From Maribacter aquivivus (lineage in GTDB: Bacteria; Bacteroidota; Bacteroidia; Flavobacteriales; Flavobacteriaceae), in NCBI RefSeq assembly GCF_900142175.1, contig NZ_FQZX01000001.1, forward strand, positions 682,001-746,000: 64,000 nucleotides of DNA. The letters are read 5' to 3'. The position numbers and the translations under genes were made by a program. How positions within the stretch are numbered: position 1 is the stretch's first letter; every line of letters begins with the position of its first letter. The notes beneath the pieces were generated by a model. That model was given only the letters and a program-made list of their open reading frames with translations. It was not told the origin of the DNA and did not search any database. Positions 18,230 through 27,879 of the stretch are shown piece after piece.

Positions 18230-19573
18230 ATGAAACATCTTAGCAAATTATTGGCAGTTGCCCTACTTGTAGTAGGTATCAACAGCATACAAGCGCAAGA
18301 CGAGAATAACCCTTGGCAAGTGCAATTTGGGGTTAATGCCATTGACGTATATCCAACTTCGGATGTAAGTTCTTTCGGTAACGAATTCTTCAATGTGAAC
18401 GATCACTGGAACATTTTACCTTCTATCTCTTATGTAGGAGTATCTAAGTCAATTGGAGATGGTTTCTCTGTTGGAGCTAGAGGTTCTCTTAACAAGATTA
18501 GCAAATTTGGTGATACTAGCGTTGACGACCTTTCTCACTACGCTATAGATGGTACAATTAAATATGATATCATAAAAAGACAAACTGTTATTGATCCTTT
18601 CGTAGAGATCGGTGGTGGTTATACTTGGATCGATGAAATCGGTGCTGGTACTGCAAATGGTGGTATTGGTGTTAATATCTGGTTTACTGAAAACTTAGGT
18701 CTTACATTACAATCTTCTTATAAGCATGCTTTCGAAGATTACTTAGCTCCTCACTTCCAACACTTAGCTGGTATTTCAGTTAAATTTGGTGGTACTGATA
18801 CTGACGGTGATGGTATCTATGATAAAGATGATGCTTGTCCAGAAGTTGCTGGTCTTGAAGCATTCAACGGTTGTCCTGATTCTGACGGCGATGGTATCGA
18901 AGACAGCAAAGATGCTTGTCCTAACGAAGCTGGTTCTAAAGAAATGAACGGATGTCCTGATGCTGACGGTGACGGTGTTGCTGATAAAGATGATGCTTGT
19001 CCTAACGAAGCTGGTCTTCCTGCTTTAGCTGGTTGTCCTGATGCTGATGGCGATGGTGTTGCTGATAAAGATGACGCTTGTCCTTCTGAAGCTGGTCCTG
19101 CTGAAAACAAAGGTTGTCCTTGGGCTGATAAAGACGGTGACGGTGTACTTGACAAAGATGATCAATGTCCAGATGTTGCTGGTACAGTAGCTAACGCTGG
19201 TTGTCCTGAAGTAACTGAAGAAGTTCAAAAGCAATTGAATGATTATGCTAGAACTATCTTATTTGATACTGGTAAATCTTCTATCAAAGCTGAGTCTACT
19301 TCTGTAATGGTTGACATTATCACAATCCTTAAAGAATACCCTAACGCTAAGTTTACTGTTGAAGGTCATACTGACAGCGTAGGTAGCGAAAAATTAAACC
19401 AAAGCCTTTCTGAGTCAAGAGCTCTTTCTGTAAAAGAATTCTTAGTAGACAAAGGAATTGAAGAGTTTAGATTATCTGCTGTAGGTTACGGTGAGTCTAA
19501 GCCAATGGCTACAAACAATACAAGAGCTGGTAGAGCTCAAAACAGAAGGGTAGAAATCAACTTAGTAAAATAA
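18230..19573 (+). CDS. OmpA-family outer-membrane protein with TSP type 3 repeats
   Basis: Abundant structural outer-membrane protein that ties the outer membrane to peptidoglycan. It has 447 residues: signal peptide (about 1-22, ending IQAQ), a beta-barrel to about residue 185, then five calcium-binding thrombospondin type 3 repeats of the form DxDGDGxxDxDDxCP. The C-terminal OmpA/MotB domain runs from about 335, with [14 protein letters not shown] and [10 protein letters not shown]. It has an exact consensus promoter and a very strong terminator, and codon use is markedly uniform in the repeats, all consistent with high expression. Confidence 0.96.
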   Translation: MKHLSKLLAVALLVVGINSIQAQDENNPWQVQFGVNAIDVYPTSDVSSFGNEFFNVNDHWNILPSISYVGVSKSIGDGFSVGARGSLNKISKFGDTSVDDLSHYAIDGTIKYDIIKRQTVIDPFVEIGGGYTWIDEIGAGTANGGIGVNIWFTENLGLTLQSSYKHAFEDYLAPHFQHLAGISVKFGGTDTDGDGIYDKDDACPEVAGLEAFNGCPDSDGDGIEDSKDACPNEAGSKEMNGCPDADGDGVADKDDACPNEAGLPALAGCPDADGDGVADKDDACPSEAGPAENKGCPWADKDGDGVLDKDDQCPDVAGTVANAGCPEVTEEVQKQLNDYARTILFDTGKSSIKAESTSVMVDIITILKEYPNAKFTVEGHTDSVGSEKLNQSLSESRALSVKEFLVDKGIEEFRLSAVGYGESKPMATNNTRAGRAQNRRVEINLVK

Positions 19574-19606
19574 GTTTATAAAAACCTAAGTGTTTTAATA
19601 ACTAAA

Positions 19607-19632
19607 AGCCCCGCAATATTGCGGGGCTTTTT
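19607..19632 (+). terminator. Terminator of ompA-like gene
   Basis: AGCCCCGCAAT and ATTGCGGGGCT form a perfect 11-bp palindrome followed by a T-run. The AddB-like start codon is only 15 bases further on. Confidence 0.92.
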
Positions 19633-19646
19633 TATTTTTACACTAT

Positions 19647-22391
19647 ATGCAGAGTTTTATACAAGATGTAGTACTAGACGTTTTAAAAAATAACCCAGAT
19701 ACTGGTAAAGTAGTATTTATTCTACCCAGTAAAAGAGCGGGTGTATTTCTGAAAAAAATACTATCAAAATCACTTACACAAACAGTACTTGCCCCTGAAA
19801 TCTATAGTATTGAAGATTTCATTGAAAAGGTTTCTAACCTTGTCACCGCAAACACTACAACACAATTATTTGAACTCTATAATGCCTATTTAAAAGTGGG
19901 TGATTATGAAAAGGAATCTTTCGATTCTTTTTTAAAATGGGGACAAATATTATTACAAGATTTTAATGAAATAGATCGTTACTTAGTTGACGCTTCTACC
20001 CTATACCAAAATGTTGCCGCTATACAGGAAGTCAACCATTGGTCGTTGAATCCTGATAAATCTGAAATGATTGAAAACTACCTTCATTTTTGGAGGTATT
20101 TAGAAGACATCTACAAACAATTTAATGGGAGATTATTAGAGCAGGGACTTGGTCACCAGGGACTCATCTATAAAACCTCGGTTGCAGAATTACCTAATTA
20201 CCTTGAAAACACGAATAAGAAACACATTTTTCTTGGCTTTAATGCCTTGAACACTGCAGAGAGTATTCTTATACAGACTATTCTTGAAAAAACAGATGCT
20301 AACATTTATTGGGATATTGACCCCTACTTTTTACAAGACAATATTCATGATGCTGGTTTCTTTATAAGAAATTATCAAAGCACATGGAATGTTTTAAAGG
20401 GAAAACCTCTTGCAGGACTTACCAATTACTACAATACCGAAAAGCATATTGAAATTATTGGGGTGCCTAAAAACATCTCTCAAGTAAATTATGTGGGCGA
20501 TTTACTGTACAAAATTCAGAATGATTCGCCAGATGCGTTACGCAATGCAGCCATTGTACTTGGTAATGAAGAATTACTGAATCCGTTATTAAATTCTATT
20601 CCAGATAATATACCGGCTACCAATATTACCATGGGTCAAAAGTTAGCATCTACCACCTTGGCCAGCTTTTTCACCAACCTTATTGAGTTTCATGAACAAA
20701 AGACAGAAAAAGGATGGTTCTACAAGCACTTACTTAATCTTTTGACACATTCATATGCCGTACTTTTATTTGACGCAAATGAAGTCTCTACAGACAGTTT
20801 AATATCAAAAATTAAAACAAATAACTGGTCATACATTACCAATACACAAATACGCGAACTTTTACCAGAAAATGCAGCAATCAACTTACTGTTTGAAGAT
20901 GTAAAGAATAACCCGAATAGACTTATAGATAATTTTTTAGCTCTTATTGAAGCTATAAGAGTTATTGACGTGGTAAAAGAAAATTCGCTTTTATTAGAAC
21001 AGCTTTATAAATTCTTTACACTATTCAATCAGCTAAAGGACCTTTGTAACAGCTTTAAGTATATCAATAATCTTAAAAGTTTAAAACATCTGTTTTCACA
21101 GCTATTAAGCTCAGAAACTTTAGATTTTCAAGGTAACCCTATTGAAGGCATCCAAATTATGGGAATGCTAGAAAGTCGCTTGTTAGATTTTGAGACTATA
21201 ATTATTACTTCTGTTAACGAAGGCGTATTACCATCGGGTAAATCTAACAACTCATTTATTCCATACGACCTAAAAATCAAAAACGGATTACCAACCTATA
21301 AAGAGAAAGATGCTGTTTATACCTATCACTTCTATCGCTTATTACAACGTGCCAAAAATGTATATATACTGTACAATACGGAGCCAGACGCATTGGAAGG
21401 TGGCGAGCGTAGCCGATTGATTACACAGTTATTAACTGACGATAATAGAACAAATATTAAATCATTTATAGCTACACCTACTATACAACCTATTACCAAA
21501 GAAATTGAACAGGTTGAAAAATCCATTTCACTGGTTGACCTTATTAAAGACAAAGCCAGAAAAGGTTTTTCACCTAGCTCACTCAGCAATTACATTAGAA
21601 ACCCTATAGATTTTTACAAACAGAATTTATTAAATATTAATGAGGTATTGCAAGTAGAAGAAACCTTGGCGCCCAATACTTTCGGTACCATTGTTCATGA
21701 TAGTTTAGAAGAACTGTATACACCTTTAATTGGTAAACCCCTTACAGCAGATTTACTTAATGGAATTCGAAAAGGTATACCTACGATTGTAGCACAGAAT
21801 TTTGAAAAAACCTTCAAAGATGGAAACATCAGTTCTGGTAAAAACTATATTTCTTTTCATGTTATTCTTAAATACATACAAACGTTTATTGATGTTGAGG
21901 TAAAAGAACTTGCGGACCATAGTATTTCCATTGTTGCATTAGAGCAAGCACTATCAGTGCCTTTAGAAGTCGCCGGATTAGATTTCCCTATCATCTTAAA
22001 AGGAAAATTAGACCGTGTAGATGAATATGACGGTATTACCCGTATCATCGATTACAAAACAGGGAAAGTAGAACGCCGAAATGTAGAAATTGTAGAATGG
22101 GATATTTTGACTGAAGAATATCAGTTCAGTAAAGCGTTTCAGTTGCTTTGCTACGGATTAATGTATTCTAAAACACATCCTACAGAAAATCTATCTATTC
22201 AAGCAGGTATTATCTCTTTGAAGAATTTTGCAGAAGGCACGTTGTTATTTGCACAAAAAGAATCTGCCCGATCAACCAGTAAAAATCACATCATTACTAA
22301 TGAGGTCATTTCTGATTTCGAGCAGATACTTGGTCAGCTAATTACAGAAATCTGTAATGCTGACATTCCGTTCACAGAAAAAGAAGTATAA
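19647..22391 (+). CDS. AddB-like PD-(D/E)XK nuclease subunit
   Basis: Likely partner of the AddA-like protein at 13821. The 914 residues start with an inactivated helicase-like fold (FILPSKRAGVFLKK where an active enzyme would have a Walker A motif). They end in a RecB-type nuclease: FSPSSLSNYIRNP, TFGTIVHDSLEELY, KLDRVDEYDG and IIDYKTGKVERR. I do not see the four cysteines that hold an iron-sulfur cluster in Bacillus AddB. Translation starts directly after the ompA terminator, so it depends on read-through or on a promoter inside that region. Confidence 0.88.
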   Translation: MQSFIQDVVLDVLKNNPDTGKVVFILPSKRAGVFLKKILSKSLTQTVLAPEIYSIEDFIEKVSNLVTANTTTQLFELYNAYLKVGDYEKESFDSFLKWGQILLQDFNEIDRYLVDASTLYQNVAAIQEVNHWSLNPDKSEMIENYLHFWRYLEDIYKQFNGRLLEQGLGHQGLIYKTSVAELPNYLENTNKKHIFLGFNALNTAESILIQTILEKTDANIYWDIDPYFLQDNIHDAGFFIRNYQSTWNVLKGKPLAGLTNYYNTEKHIEIIGVPKNISQVNYVGDLLYKIQNDSPDALRNAAIVLGNEELLNPLLNSIPDNIPATNITMGQKLASTTLASFFTNLIEFHEQKTEKGWFYKHLLNLLTHSYAVLLFDANEVSTDSLISKIKTNNWSYITNTQIRELLPENAAINLLFEDVKNNPNRLIDNFLALIEAIRVIDVVKENSLLLEQLYKFFTLFNQLKDLCNSFKYINNLKSLKHLFSQLLSSETLDFQGNPIEGIQIMGMLESRLLDFETIIITSVNEGVLPSGKSNNSFIPYDLKIKNGLPTYKEKDAVYTYHFYRLLQRAKNVYILYNTEPDALEGGERSRLITQLLTDDNRTNIKSFIATPTIQPITKEIEQVEKSISLVDLIKDKARKGFSPSSLSNYIRNPIDFYKQNLLNINEVLQVEETLAPNTFGTIVHDSLEELYTPLIGKPLTADLLNGIRKGIPTIVAQNFEKTFKDGNISSGKNYISFHVILKYIQTFIDVEVKELADHSISIVALEQALSVPLEVAGLDFPIILKGKLDRVDEYDGITRIIDYKTGKVERRNVEIVEWDILTEEYQFSKAFQLLCYGLMYSKTHPTENLSIQAGIISLKNFAEGTLLFAQKESARSTSKNHIITNEVISDFEQILGQLITEICNADIPFTEKEV

Positions 22392-22393
22392 GC

Positions 22394-23104
22394 TTATTTC
22401 TTATCTGGTCTTGTAGGCCTTACCTCAATTTTACTAGGTAAGGTTCTTTCGTTCATTTGTAAAAGATCCAACACCAATTCGCCAATATCTTCTGGCTGAA
22501 TTTTCCATGCATCCTTTTCATCTGGTTCATTATGGTTAAAATGTGTTGCCACAGAACCTGGCATAATGGTAGAAACCTTAATACCGTATTGTCTTAAATC
22601 TAACATTGCAGCTTGCGTAAAACCAACTACACCAAATTTAGAAGCATTGTACCCTGCACCTTGCGCAAAGAAATTAGTACCTGCCAAACTAGCCAGCGTA
22701 ATGTAATAGCCTTCTGTTTTCTTTAAACTTTCTACAGATGCCTTTAGCGTATGAAACACTCCACTTAGGTTAATATCTATCATCTGGTGCCACTCCTCTT
22801 CGGTCATTTGATCAATTGGCGCAAAATTACCAACACCGGCATTTGCCAAAACAACATCTAACTGACCCCATTTGTCCATAATTTTAGAGACAGCATTTTT
22901 CTCATCTGCAATTTTAGCAACATCAGAAACAATTCCTAAAACTGCATCAGTATTAAAATCTTTAAGTGCCTTGTCTACACTTTCCTGAGATCTACCACTA
23001 ATTGCAACTCTCATACCTTGGTTTAACAATGTTTGTGCAACTGCAAAACCAATACCTTTAGTGCCTCCCGTAATGTAGGCTACTTTATTTTTCAAATCTT
23101 TCAT
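22394..23104 (-). CDS. Short-chain dehydrogenase/reductase
   Basis: NAD(P)-dependent oxidoreductase of the classical SDR family, 236 residues. It has the cofactor motif TGGTKGIGFAVA at the N-terminus, NAGVGNF, a serine in YITLASLAG and the catalytic YNASK. Substrate is unknown; the ending PTRPDKK and general form resemble 3-ketoacyl-ACP reductase-like SDRs. It converges on the AddB-like gene with only 2 bases between their stop codons and is divergent from the sugar transporter at 23220. Confidence 0.9.
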   Translation of the reverse strand: MKDLKNKVAYITGGTKGIGFAVAQTLLNQGMRVAISGRSQESVDKALKDFNTDAVLGIVSDVAKIADEKNAVSKIMDKWGQLDVVLANAGVGNFAPIDQMTEEEWHQMIDINLSGVFHTLKASVESLKKTEGYYITLASLAGTNFFAQGAGYNASKFGVVGFTQAAMLDLRQYGIKVSTIMPGSVATHFNHNEPDEKDAWKIQPEDIGELVLDLLQMNERTLPSKIEVRPTRPDKK

Positions 23105-23219
23105 CGTTCAATTTTATAATTATCACAAGTTACCAATTCTTTGATTTTCTTGTTAACCCAAAAGGTTACGATTTTGTGGTTTTCATTCATTATATTTAAC
23201 AACAACTTAACACTCAACA

Positions 23220-24560
23220 ATGAACAGAATTATCGTATGGTCCATTACCGTGGCCCTCGCCGGATTTTTATTTGGATTTGATACCGTAGTTATCAGTGGA
23301 GCAAATGAACCTATAAAGCAATTGTGGAACACTTCTCCGCTTTTTCATGGAACTTTTATCATGAGTATGGCCCTTTGGGGTACCGTTGCGGGATCACTTT
23401 TTGGTGGTATCCCAACAAAAAATCTTGGTCGTAAAAAGACCTTATTATGGGTGGGAATATTATTTTTCGTTTCTGCATTAGGTTCCGCATTAGCACAAGA
23501 TCCTTACTCTTTTTCAGTATTTCGTTTTATTGGCGGTGTTGGTGTAGGTATATCCTCTGTTGCAGCACCTATCTACATTTCTGAAATTACATCTAAAGAG
23601 AATCGTGGAAAACTAGGCGGATTGTATCAATTCTGGTTAGTGTTCGGTATTTTACTTGCCTTTGTATCTAACTGGTTGCTAAAAGGATTTGATGGTGCAA
23701 ATGATTGGCGTTGGATGCTAGGTGTTGAAGCCATACCTGCTTTCATATATACCATAATGGTATTTACAGTTCCAGAAAGCCCAAGATGGTTGGCATTGCA
23801 CAAAAAAGACGATGCTGCCGCGTTAAAAATATTAGAGATCATACACTCTAAAGAAAAAGCCGCTCTGCAATTGACAGAGATAAAGACCGATTTACAACAC
23901 TCCACCAAAAGTGAGAGTCTTTTTCAAAAGAAATACTCCAAAGTACTTTGGCTTGCTTTCTTTATAGCATTTTTCAATCAATTGTCAGGTATCAACTTTG
24001 TACTGTATTACGCGCCAGAAATTTTGGAACAAGCAGGTCTTGGTGGTAAAGAATCACTTTTCAATTCCATTGCCATTGGTATCGTAAACCTCGTATTTAC
24101 CTTTATAGGTATTCGTTTATTGGATAAATTGGGTAGGCGCCAACTGATCATCATTGGATCTATTGGTTACATTATTAGTTTAATCATGGTTGGTCTCTGT
24201 TTTCAAATGAATTTAGGATCTACACTTACCATTATCTTCATTTGTACTTTTGTTGCCTCTCACGCCATTGGCCAAGGTGCCGTAATTTGGGTATTTATCT
24301 CAGAGATATTCCCTAACAGCGTACGTGCATACGGGCAATCTTGGGGTGTTAGTGTTCACTGGGTATTTGCTGCGATCATAACTTTGATTACTCCGTTTTT
24401 CTTAGATGCTACCCAAGGTGTTCTTAAAGACCATGTTTGGTATATCTATTACTTCTTCTGTGCTATGATGGTGTTGCAACTCATTTGGGCAATTACCAAA
24501 ATGCCTGAAACAAAAGGGGTTTCTCTTGAGGAATTGAGTAAGGAGTTGGTGAAAGAATAA
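23220..24560 (+). CDS. Sugar porter family MFS transporter
   Basis: Twelve-helix sugar:proton symporter of 446 residues, inner membrane. Family markers are FGFDTVVISGA in helix 1, GRKKTLLWVG in the helix 2-3 loop, PESPRWL at the end of the first half, GRRQL in the second half and PETKGVSLEEL at the C-terminus. These match the XylE/GalP/AraE group; the sugar cannot be fixed by eye. A TATATTTA box lies shortly upstream and a 14-bp terminator follows. Confidence 0.94.
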   Translation: MNRIIVWSITVALAGFLFGFDTVVISGANEPIKQLWNTSPLFHGTFIMSMALWGTVAGSLFGGIPTKNLGRKKTLLWVGILFFVSALGSALAQDPYSFSVFRFIGGVGVGISSVAAPIYISEITSKENRGKLGGLYQFWLVFGILLAFVSNWLLKGFDGANDWRWMLGVEAIPAFIYTIMVFTVPESPRWLALHKKDDAAALKILEIIHSKEKAALQLTEIKTDLQHSTKSESLFQKKYSKVLWLAFFIAFFNQLSGINFVLYYAPEILEQAGLGGKESLFNSIAIGIVNLVFTFIGIRLLDKLGRRQLIIIGSIGYIISLIMVGLCFQMNLGSTLTIIFICTFVASHAIGQGAVIWVFISEIFPNSVRAYGQSWGVSVHWVFAAIITLITPFFLDATQGVLKDHVWYIYYFFCAMMVLQLIWAITKMPETKGVSLEELSKELVKE

Positions 24561-24590
24561 AGAATTATAACCCATTATTACATTAAAAAA

Positions 24591-24627
24591 GACAGGCAAA
24601 CTATTGTTATAGTTTGCCTGTCTTTTT
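24591..24627. terminator. Bidirectional terminator
   Basis: GACAGGCAAACTAT and ATAGTTTGCCTGTC form a perfect 14-bp stem with loop TGTT. A-run and T-run flank it, so it serves the transporter gene and the convergent five-gene unit. Confidence 0.93.
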
Positions 24628-24658
24628 CTTGATACTTTTTCAATAAAAATTATAATAA

Positions 24659-24958
24659 TTATTTGTTTTCAAAAACCGTTTCATAATGGTTTACGGTTGG
24701 AAATGGTTCGTAATAGTCGTGTAACAGTTCTTTCCATTTTAGGTAGCCTTTAGATTTTCGAAAGCCTATTTCATGACTTTCAACATCTATCCAATCTACT
24801 AATAATATGTATTGCCCATCATTCTCAATACATTTACGCAAGGTATGTGAACAATATCCATCAATTGCCTGAATGTATTCACTAGCGAGTGCAAAGTCTG
24901 CTACAAACTTATCTTGTAAATTTGGCTTAACATATAATATGGCGACTTCTAGTATCAT
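24659..24958 (-). CDS. Antibiotic biosynthesis monooxygenase-domain protein
   Basis: A 99-residue dimeric alpha-beta barrel (ABM) protein: EVAILYVKPNLQDKFVADF, then an IDGYCSHTLRKC turn and ILLVDWIDVESHE. Such small enzymes often oxidise quinones or aromatic compounds or detoxify reactive aldehydes, but the substrate here is unknown. It overlaps the upstream gene by 4 bases and ends the leftward operon with the AraC regulator. Confidence 0.85.
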   Translation of the reverse strand: MILEVAILYVKPNLQDKFVADFALASEYIQAIDGYCSHTLRKCIENDGQYILLVDWIDVESHEIGFRKSKGYLKWKELLHDYYEPFPTVNHYETVFENK

Positions 24959-25290
24959 ATTTCTTCTATTATCGAGTTTCCTTTAGATTGGTCGCCAGAA
25001 GTCCATTGCCAAGTTTCATGAAGTCTTATTTTTCCGTTTTCCATAATTTCGGGAACAGAGACACACCTACCTGTCATTAACGCTCCTTTTATATTCACCT
25101 GATGATAACGCATGTCAATAGTACCGTCTAAAGATACCACCCCTATTAAATGCCCTTCGAGTATTTCTCCGCCACAATAACTAGCGGTAAGTATATTATC
25201 TTTTTGTGTATACTTAAAAAGGGTTTCATGGCTAGTTTCACCATTCTTAGTATTGGCTACCGGTCTAAATGTTTTATTATTATAATTCAT
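24955..25290 (-). CDS. Small conserved protein, often mislabelled N-acetylglutamate synthase
   Basis: A 111-residue beta-rich protein beginning NNKTFRPVANTKNGETS and ending with ETWQWTSGDQSKGNSIIEE. Close relatives are common in Flavobacteriaceae and often carry the name n-acetylglutamate synthase. I see no GNAT fold, acetyl-CoA motif or amino-acid kinase domain to support that name. Function unknown. Translationally coupled to the ABM gene. Confidence 0.75.
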   Translation of the reverse strand: MNYNNKTFRPVANTKNGETSHETLFKYTQKDNILTASYCGGEILEGHLIGVVSLDGTIDMRYHQVNIKGALMTGRCVSVPEIMENGKIRLHETWQWTSGDQSKGNSIIEEI

Positions 25291-25324
25291 GCTGTATCGG
25301 ATTAGCTTTTTATATACCTATACT

Positions 25325-26236
25325 TTAATTCACACTAAACTTCTCACGATATGCCGTTGGGCTTATACCTTCTTTCTTTTTAAACAACCTTGAGAAATAG
25401 TGCGGATATTCAAAACCCAATTCATATGCTACCTCAGCAATACTTTTACTGGGATGCAACAACATATTCTTGGCCTCATCAATTAACAACAATTGCAAAT
25501 GCTCAGTGGTTGTTTTTCCGGTTTCTTTCTTTAAGGTATCGCTCAAATAACGCTGGGAAATTCCCATTTTATCTGCAATCTGTTCTATACTCGGTATACC
25601 GTTCTTCTGTAGCTGACCAGATTCTACATATTGGGATAATTGCTCATTAAACTGTTCTAACAAACTCGTAGAAAGTTCTTTTCTGTTCAAAAATTGTCGC
25701 TCATAAAAGCGATTAGCATATTTAAGCAAGGTGCTTAGTTGAGAAATAATGATGTCTTTACTGAACTCATCTTGGTTGTTTTGGTATTCTATTTCAATAT
25801 TTGCTACAATAGATGCTATCTGCTTTTCTTCTTTTGGAGATAGGTGCAACGCTTCATTGACGGAATATGAAAAGAATCCGTATTTTTTGATCTGATGCGC
25901 CAACTCGGTTCCTTTTAAAAAGTCTTTGTGAAAGTTGATAGAGAAGCCTTTTTGCTCAAATACAGCACTATTATCCCATTGTAAGACCTGCCTAGGTGCT
26001 ATAAAAAATAGCACACCATTGGTAAAGTCATAGGTTGTTCTACCGTAGTTTAAATCTCCTTTTATGATTTTTTTAAAACTGATGGAATAACAATCATTTG
26101 TTATAGGTGGCGAACTTTCTTTATGGCATGGCAAAAAACCTTCTCCTATTGCAGGAAATACACTTAACATAGGGTGTTCCGGACTAGGAAGTTCTAGATA
26201 TTCCAAATAAGCGGATAATGTTTTAAAGTGCTGCAT
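25325..26236 (-). CDS. AraC-family transcriptional regulator
   Basis: A 303-residue regulator with an N-terminal cupin-like sensor domain and a C-terminal double helix-turn-helix: SIEQIADKMGISQRYLSDTLKK, then AEVAYELGFEYPHYFSRLFKKKEG. It sits inside the five-gene leftward unit (SDR, membrane protein, this regulator, NAGS-like, ABM), one base from the gene before it, so it probably controls its own operon in response to a small molecule handled by the SDR or ABM enzymes. Confidence 0.93.
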   Translation of the reverse strand: MQHFKTLSAYLEYLELPSPEHPMLSVFPAIGEGFLPCHKESSPPITNDCYSISFKKIIKGDLNYGRTTYDFTNGVLFFIAPRQVLQWDNSAVFEQKGFSINFHKDFLKGTELAHQIKKYGFFSYSVNEALHLSPKEEKQIASIVANIEIEYQNNQDEFSKDIIISQLSTLLKYANRFYERQFLNRKELSTSLLEQFNEQLSQYVESGQLQKNGIPSIEQIADKMGISQRYLSDTLKKETGKTTTEHLQLLLIDEAKNMLLHPSKSIAEVAYELGFEYPHYFSRLFKKKEGISPTAYREKFSVN

Positions 26237-26237
26237 A

Positions 26238-26750
26238 TTATTTCTTCATTTCTTTAGCTGCCAACTGTAATTCCTTATTATAACTGTCAATTCTTGCTTG
26301 GGCCGTACCATCTACCAACAGAATAACAACTAACATAGCTATAGTGGTGATCATGCTTGCCCTCCAAATAGGTGTACTTACAAATAATAAAACCAGAGCA
26401 CAAACCACTATAATTATCGGTATGGCTTTAAAAACAACAGTATTATATTCCTTTAAAGTAGCTTCTGCACGTGCTAATTCTGATGCCACGAATGCCGGTG
26501 CATCTACTTGGTAGGCTTTTTCAAATTGGGGAATTCTTGATTTGTTGGTAAAAAATAATCCCAATCCTATAATTAAAAGTAAGCTACCTGCTACCAAGGT
26601 GGGTAAGATGTAAGCTCTAGCCATATCGGTCTTGCCTAATTGCCAAAAACCGAAGCTTGCCACTAAAAATGCCAAACCGAAGAGCATGAAAAACGGTGTT
26701 GAAAAAAGTTCGGCCTTTGCCCAGTCTGTTGCTGCTTTCAATATATCCAT
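26238..26750 (-). CDS. Four-helix inner-membrane protein of unknown function
   Basis: A 170-residue protein with membrane helices at roughly 18-40, 45-67, 108-126 and 130-147, and a charged helix between and after. I do not recognise the family. It lies between the SDR gene (26-base gap) and the AraC regulator (1-base gap), so it is part of the same operon. Confidence 0.8.
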   Translation of the reverse strand: MDILKAATDWAKAELFSTPFFMLFGLAFLVASFGFWQLGKTDMARAYILPTLVAGSLLLIIGLGLFFTNKSRIPQFEKAYQVDAPAFVASELARAEATLKEYNTVVFKAIPIIIVVCALVLLFVSTPIWRASMITTIAMLVVILLVDGTAQARIDSYNKELQLAAKEMKK

Positions 26751-26776
26751 TACTATAATTTTTGTCGTTTACTAAT

Positions 26777-27727
26777 TTACAAATTCCAAGTTACACCGGT
26801 TTCTTTTTCAGAAAGCTCCCAAAGCCTTTTCATTACCGATTTATCTTTCGCGTGCGGTTCTAGTTTACACTCACCTACGGCCCCTGTCCAATAATTTTTT
26901 CCTGTTGGCCCGTAAAATCCTTCTTGATCCAAATCTGGTTCGGTGGCACACATCAATTCTGGGTACGCCCCTTTCTCTGCAGATTGTACCATGGGCGTTA
27001 ATTTCATGATCTGCCAAATAAATCTTGTCAACAAGCTACCGCTGGTCTTGATCAATGATGTTGAAGATGCACCAGGGTGGCATGCGTATGATTTCACACC
27101 TGTTTTGCCCGCCGCCTTAAGTCTATCTTGCAATTCATAAACGGTCATGATCTGTGCCAATTTACTTTGACTATATACGCCGTTAGGGCTGTAGTTCTTG
27201 TCCCAGTTCATATCATCGAATTGTATGGTCTTAATGCCTAAATTGTAGCCCATACTGCCCACGGTTACTATTCGCCCGTTTGACTCTTCTATACGTGGGT
27301 ATAGCAATGCTTGCAATAAGAAATTACCGTAATGGTTTACCCCTAACTGACTTTCAAATCCATCTTCGGTAAAGGTTTGTTTGGGTACTTGGGCAATGGC
27401 TGCATTGCACATTAAGGCATCTATTTGCGGTACAGTTTTAAGTATTTCATCTGCAGCTTTTTTAACGGATGCTAATGATGCCAAGTCCATCTCTATATTG
27501 CTTACCGGTATGGCATTACCTAGCTCTTGCTTTAAGGCTGCTATAGTATCGGCAGATTTTTGTGGGTTACGGTTAAGCATCACCACTTTTGCCCCTTTTT
27601 TCAAAAGTATTTTTGCAGCTTCAAAACCAGTGCCACTGGTTGTACCAGTAATAATGAATGTTTTGCCTTCAAGGCTGTTTATTCTATTTGGTGTCCACCC
27701 ATTGTTACCAAATTGTGTTGTACTCAT
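26777..27727 (-). CDS. SDR oxidoreductase, protochlorophyllide reductase/retinol dehydrogenase-like
   Basis: A 316-residue atypical SDR. It has the NADP-binding TGTTSGTGFEAAKIL at residues 27-41, CNAAIAQ, and the active-site YSQSK. The long C-terminal part and NRNPQK after strand 2 are like the retinol dehydrogenase/WWOX-type SDRs. First gene of the operon with the AraC regulator and ABM protein; together they suggest inducible handling of a small lipophilic or aldehyde compound, which is inference. Confidence 0.88.
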   Translation of the reverse strand: MSTTQFGNNGWTPNRINSLEGKTFIITGTTSGTGFEAAKILLKKGAKVVMLNRNPQKSADTIAALKQELGNAIPVSNIEMDLASLASVKKAADEILKTVPQIDALMCNAAIAQVPKQTFTEDGFESQLGVNHYGNFLLQALLYPRIEESNGRIVTVGSMGYNLGIKTIQFDDMNWDKNYSPNGVYSQSKLAQIMTVYELQDRLKAAGKTGVKSYACHPGASSTSLIKTSGSLLTRFIWQIMKLTPMVQSAEKGAYPELMCATEPDLDQEGFYGPTGKNYWTGAVGECKLEPHAKDKSVMKRLWELSEKETGVTWNL

Positions 27728-27838
27728 ATCGCCTATTATTTAAGTGTCTAAAAGAATAGGACAAAGGTATATGCGAAGATGCCGAGAGCACTTACACGCA
27801 TTTTCGAATCTTGTGTACTTTTTGGTGGGAATTAGTTT

Positions 27839-27870
27839 GATAGTGGGATAGTGGGATAGTGGGATAGTGA
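27839..27870. repeat. Octamer tandem repeat GATAGTGG x4
   Basis: Three exact GATAGTGG units and a fourth ending in A, between the start of the SDR operon and the end of the lipoyl-like gene. Noncoding. Confidence 0.9.
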
Positions 27871-27879
27871 GTTTAGGAA

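Noticed and set aside
18817..19234. Long open frames on the minus strand within the OmpA-type gene
   Set aside because: They are shadows of the regular thrombospondin repeats with their strong codon bias.
24955..25290. Naming the protein N-acetylglutamate synthase
   Set aside because: No acetyltransferase or amino-acid kinase features; the name seems to be carried over between databases.
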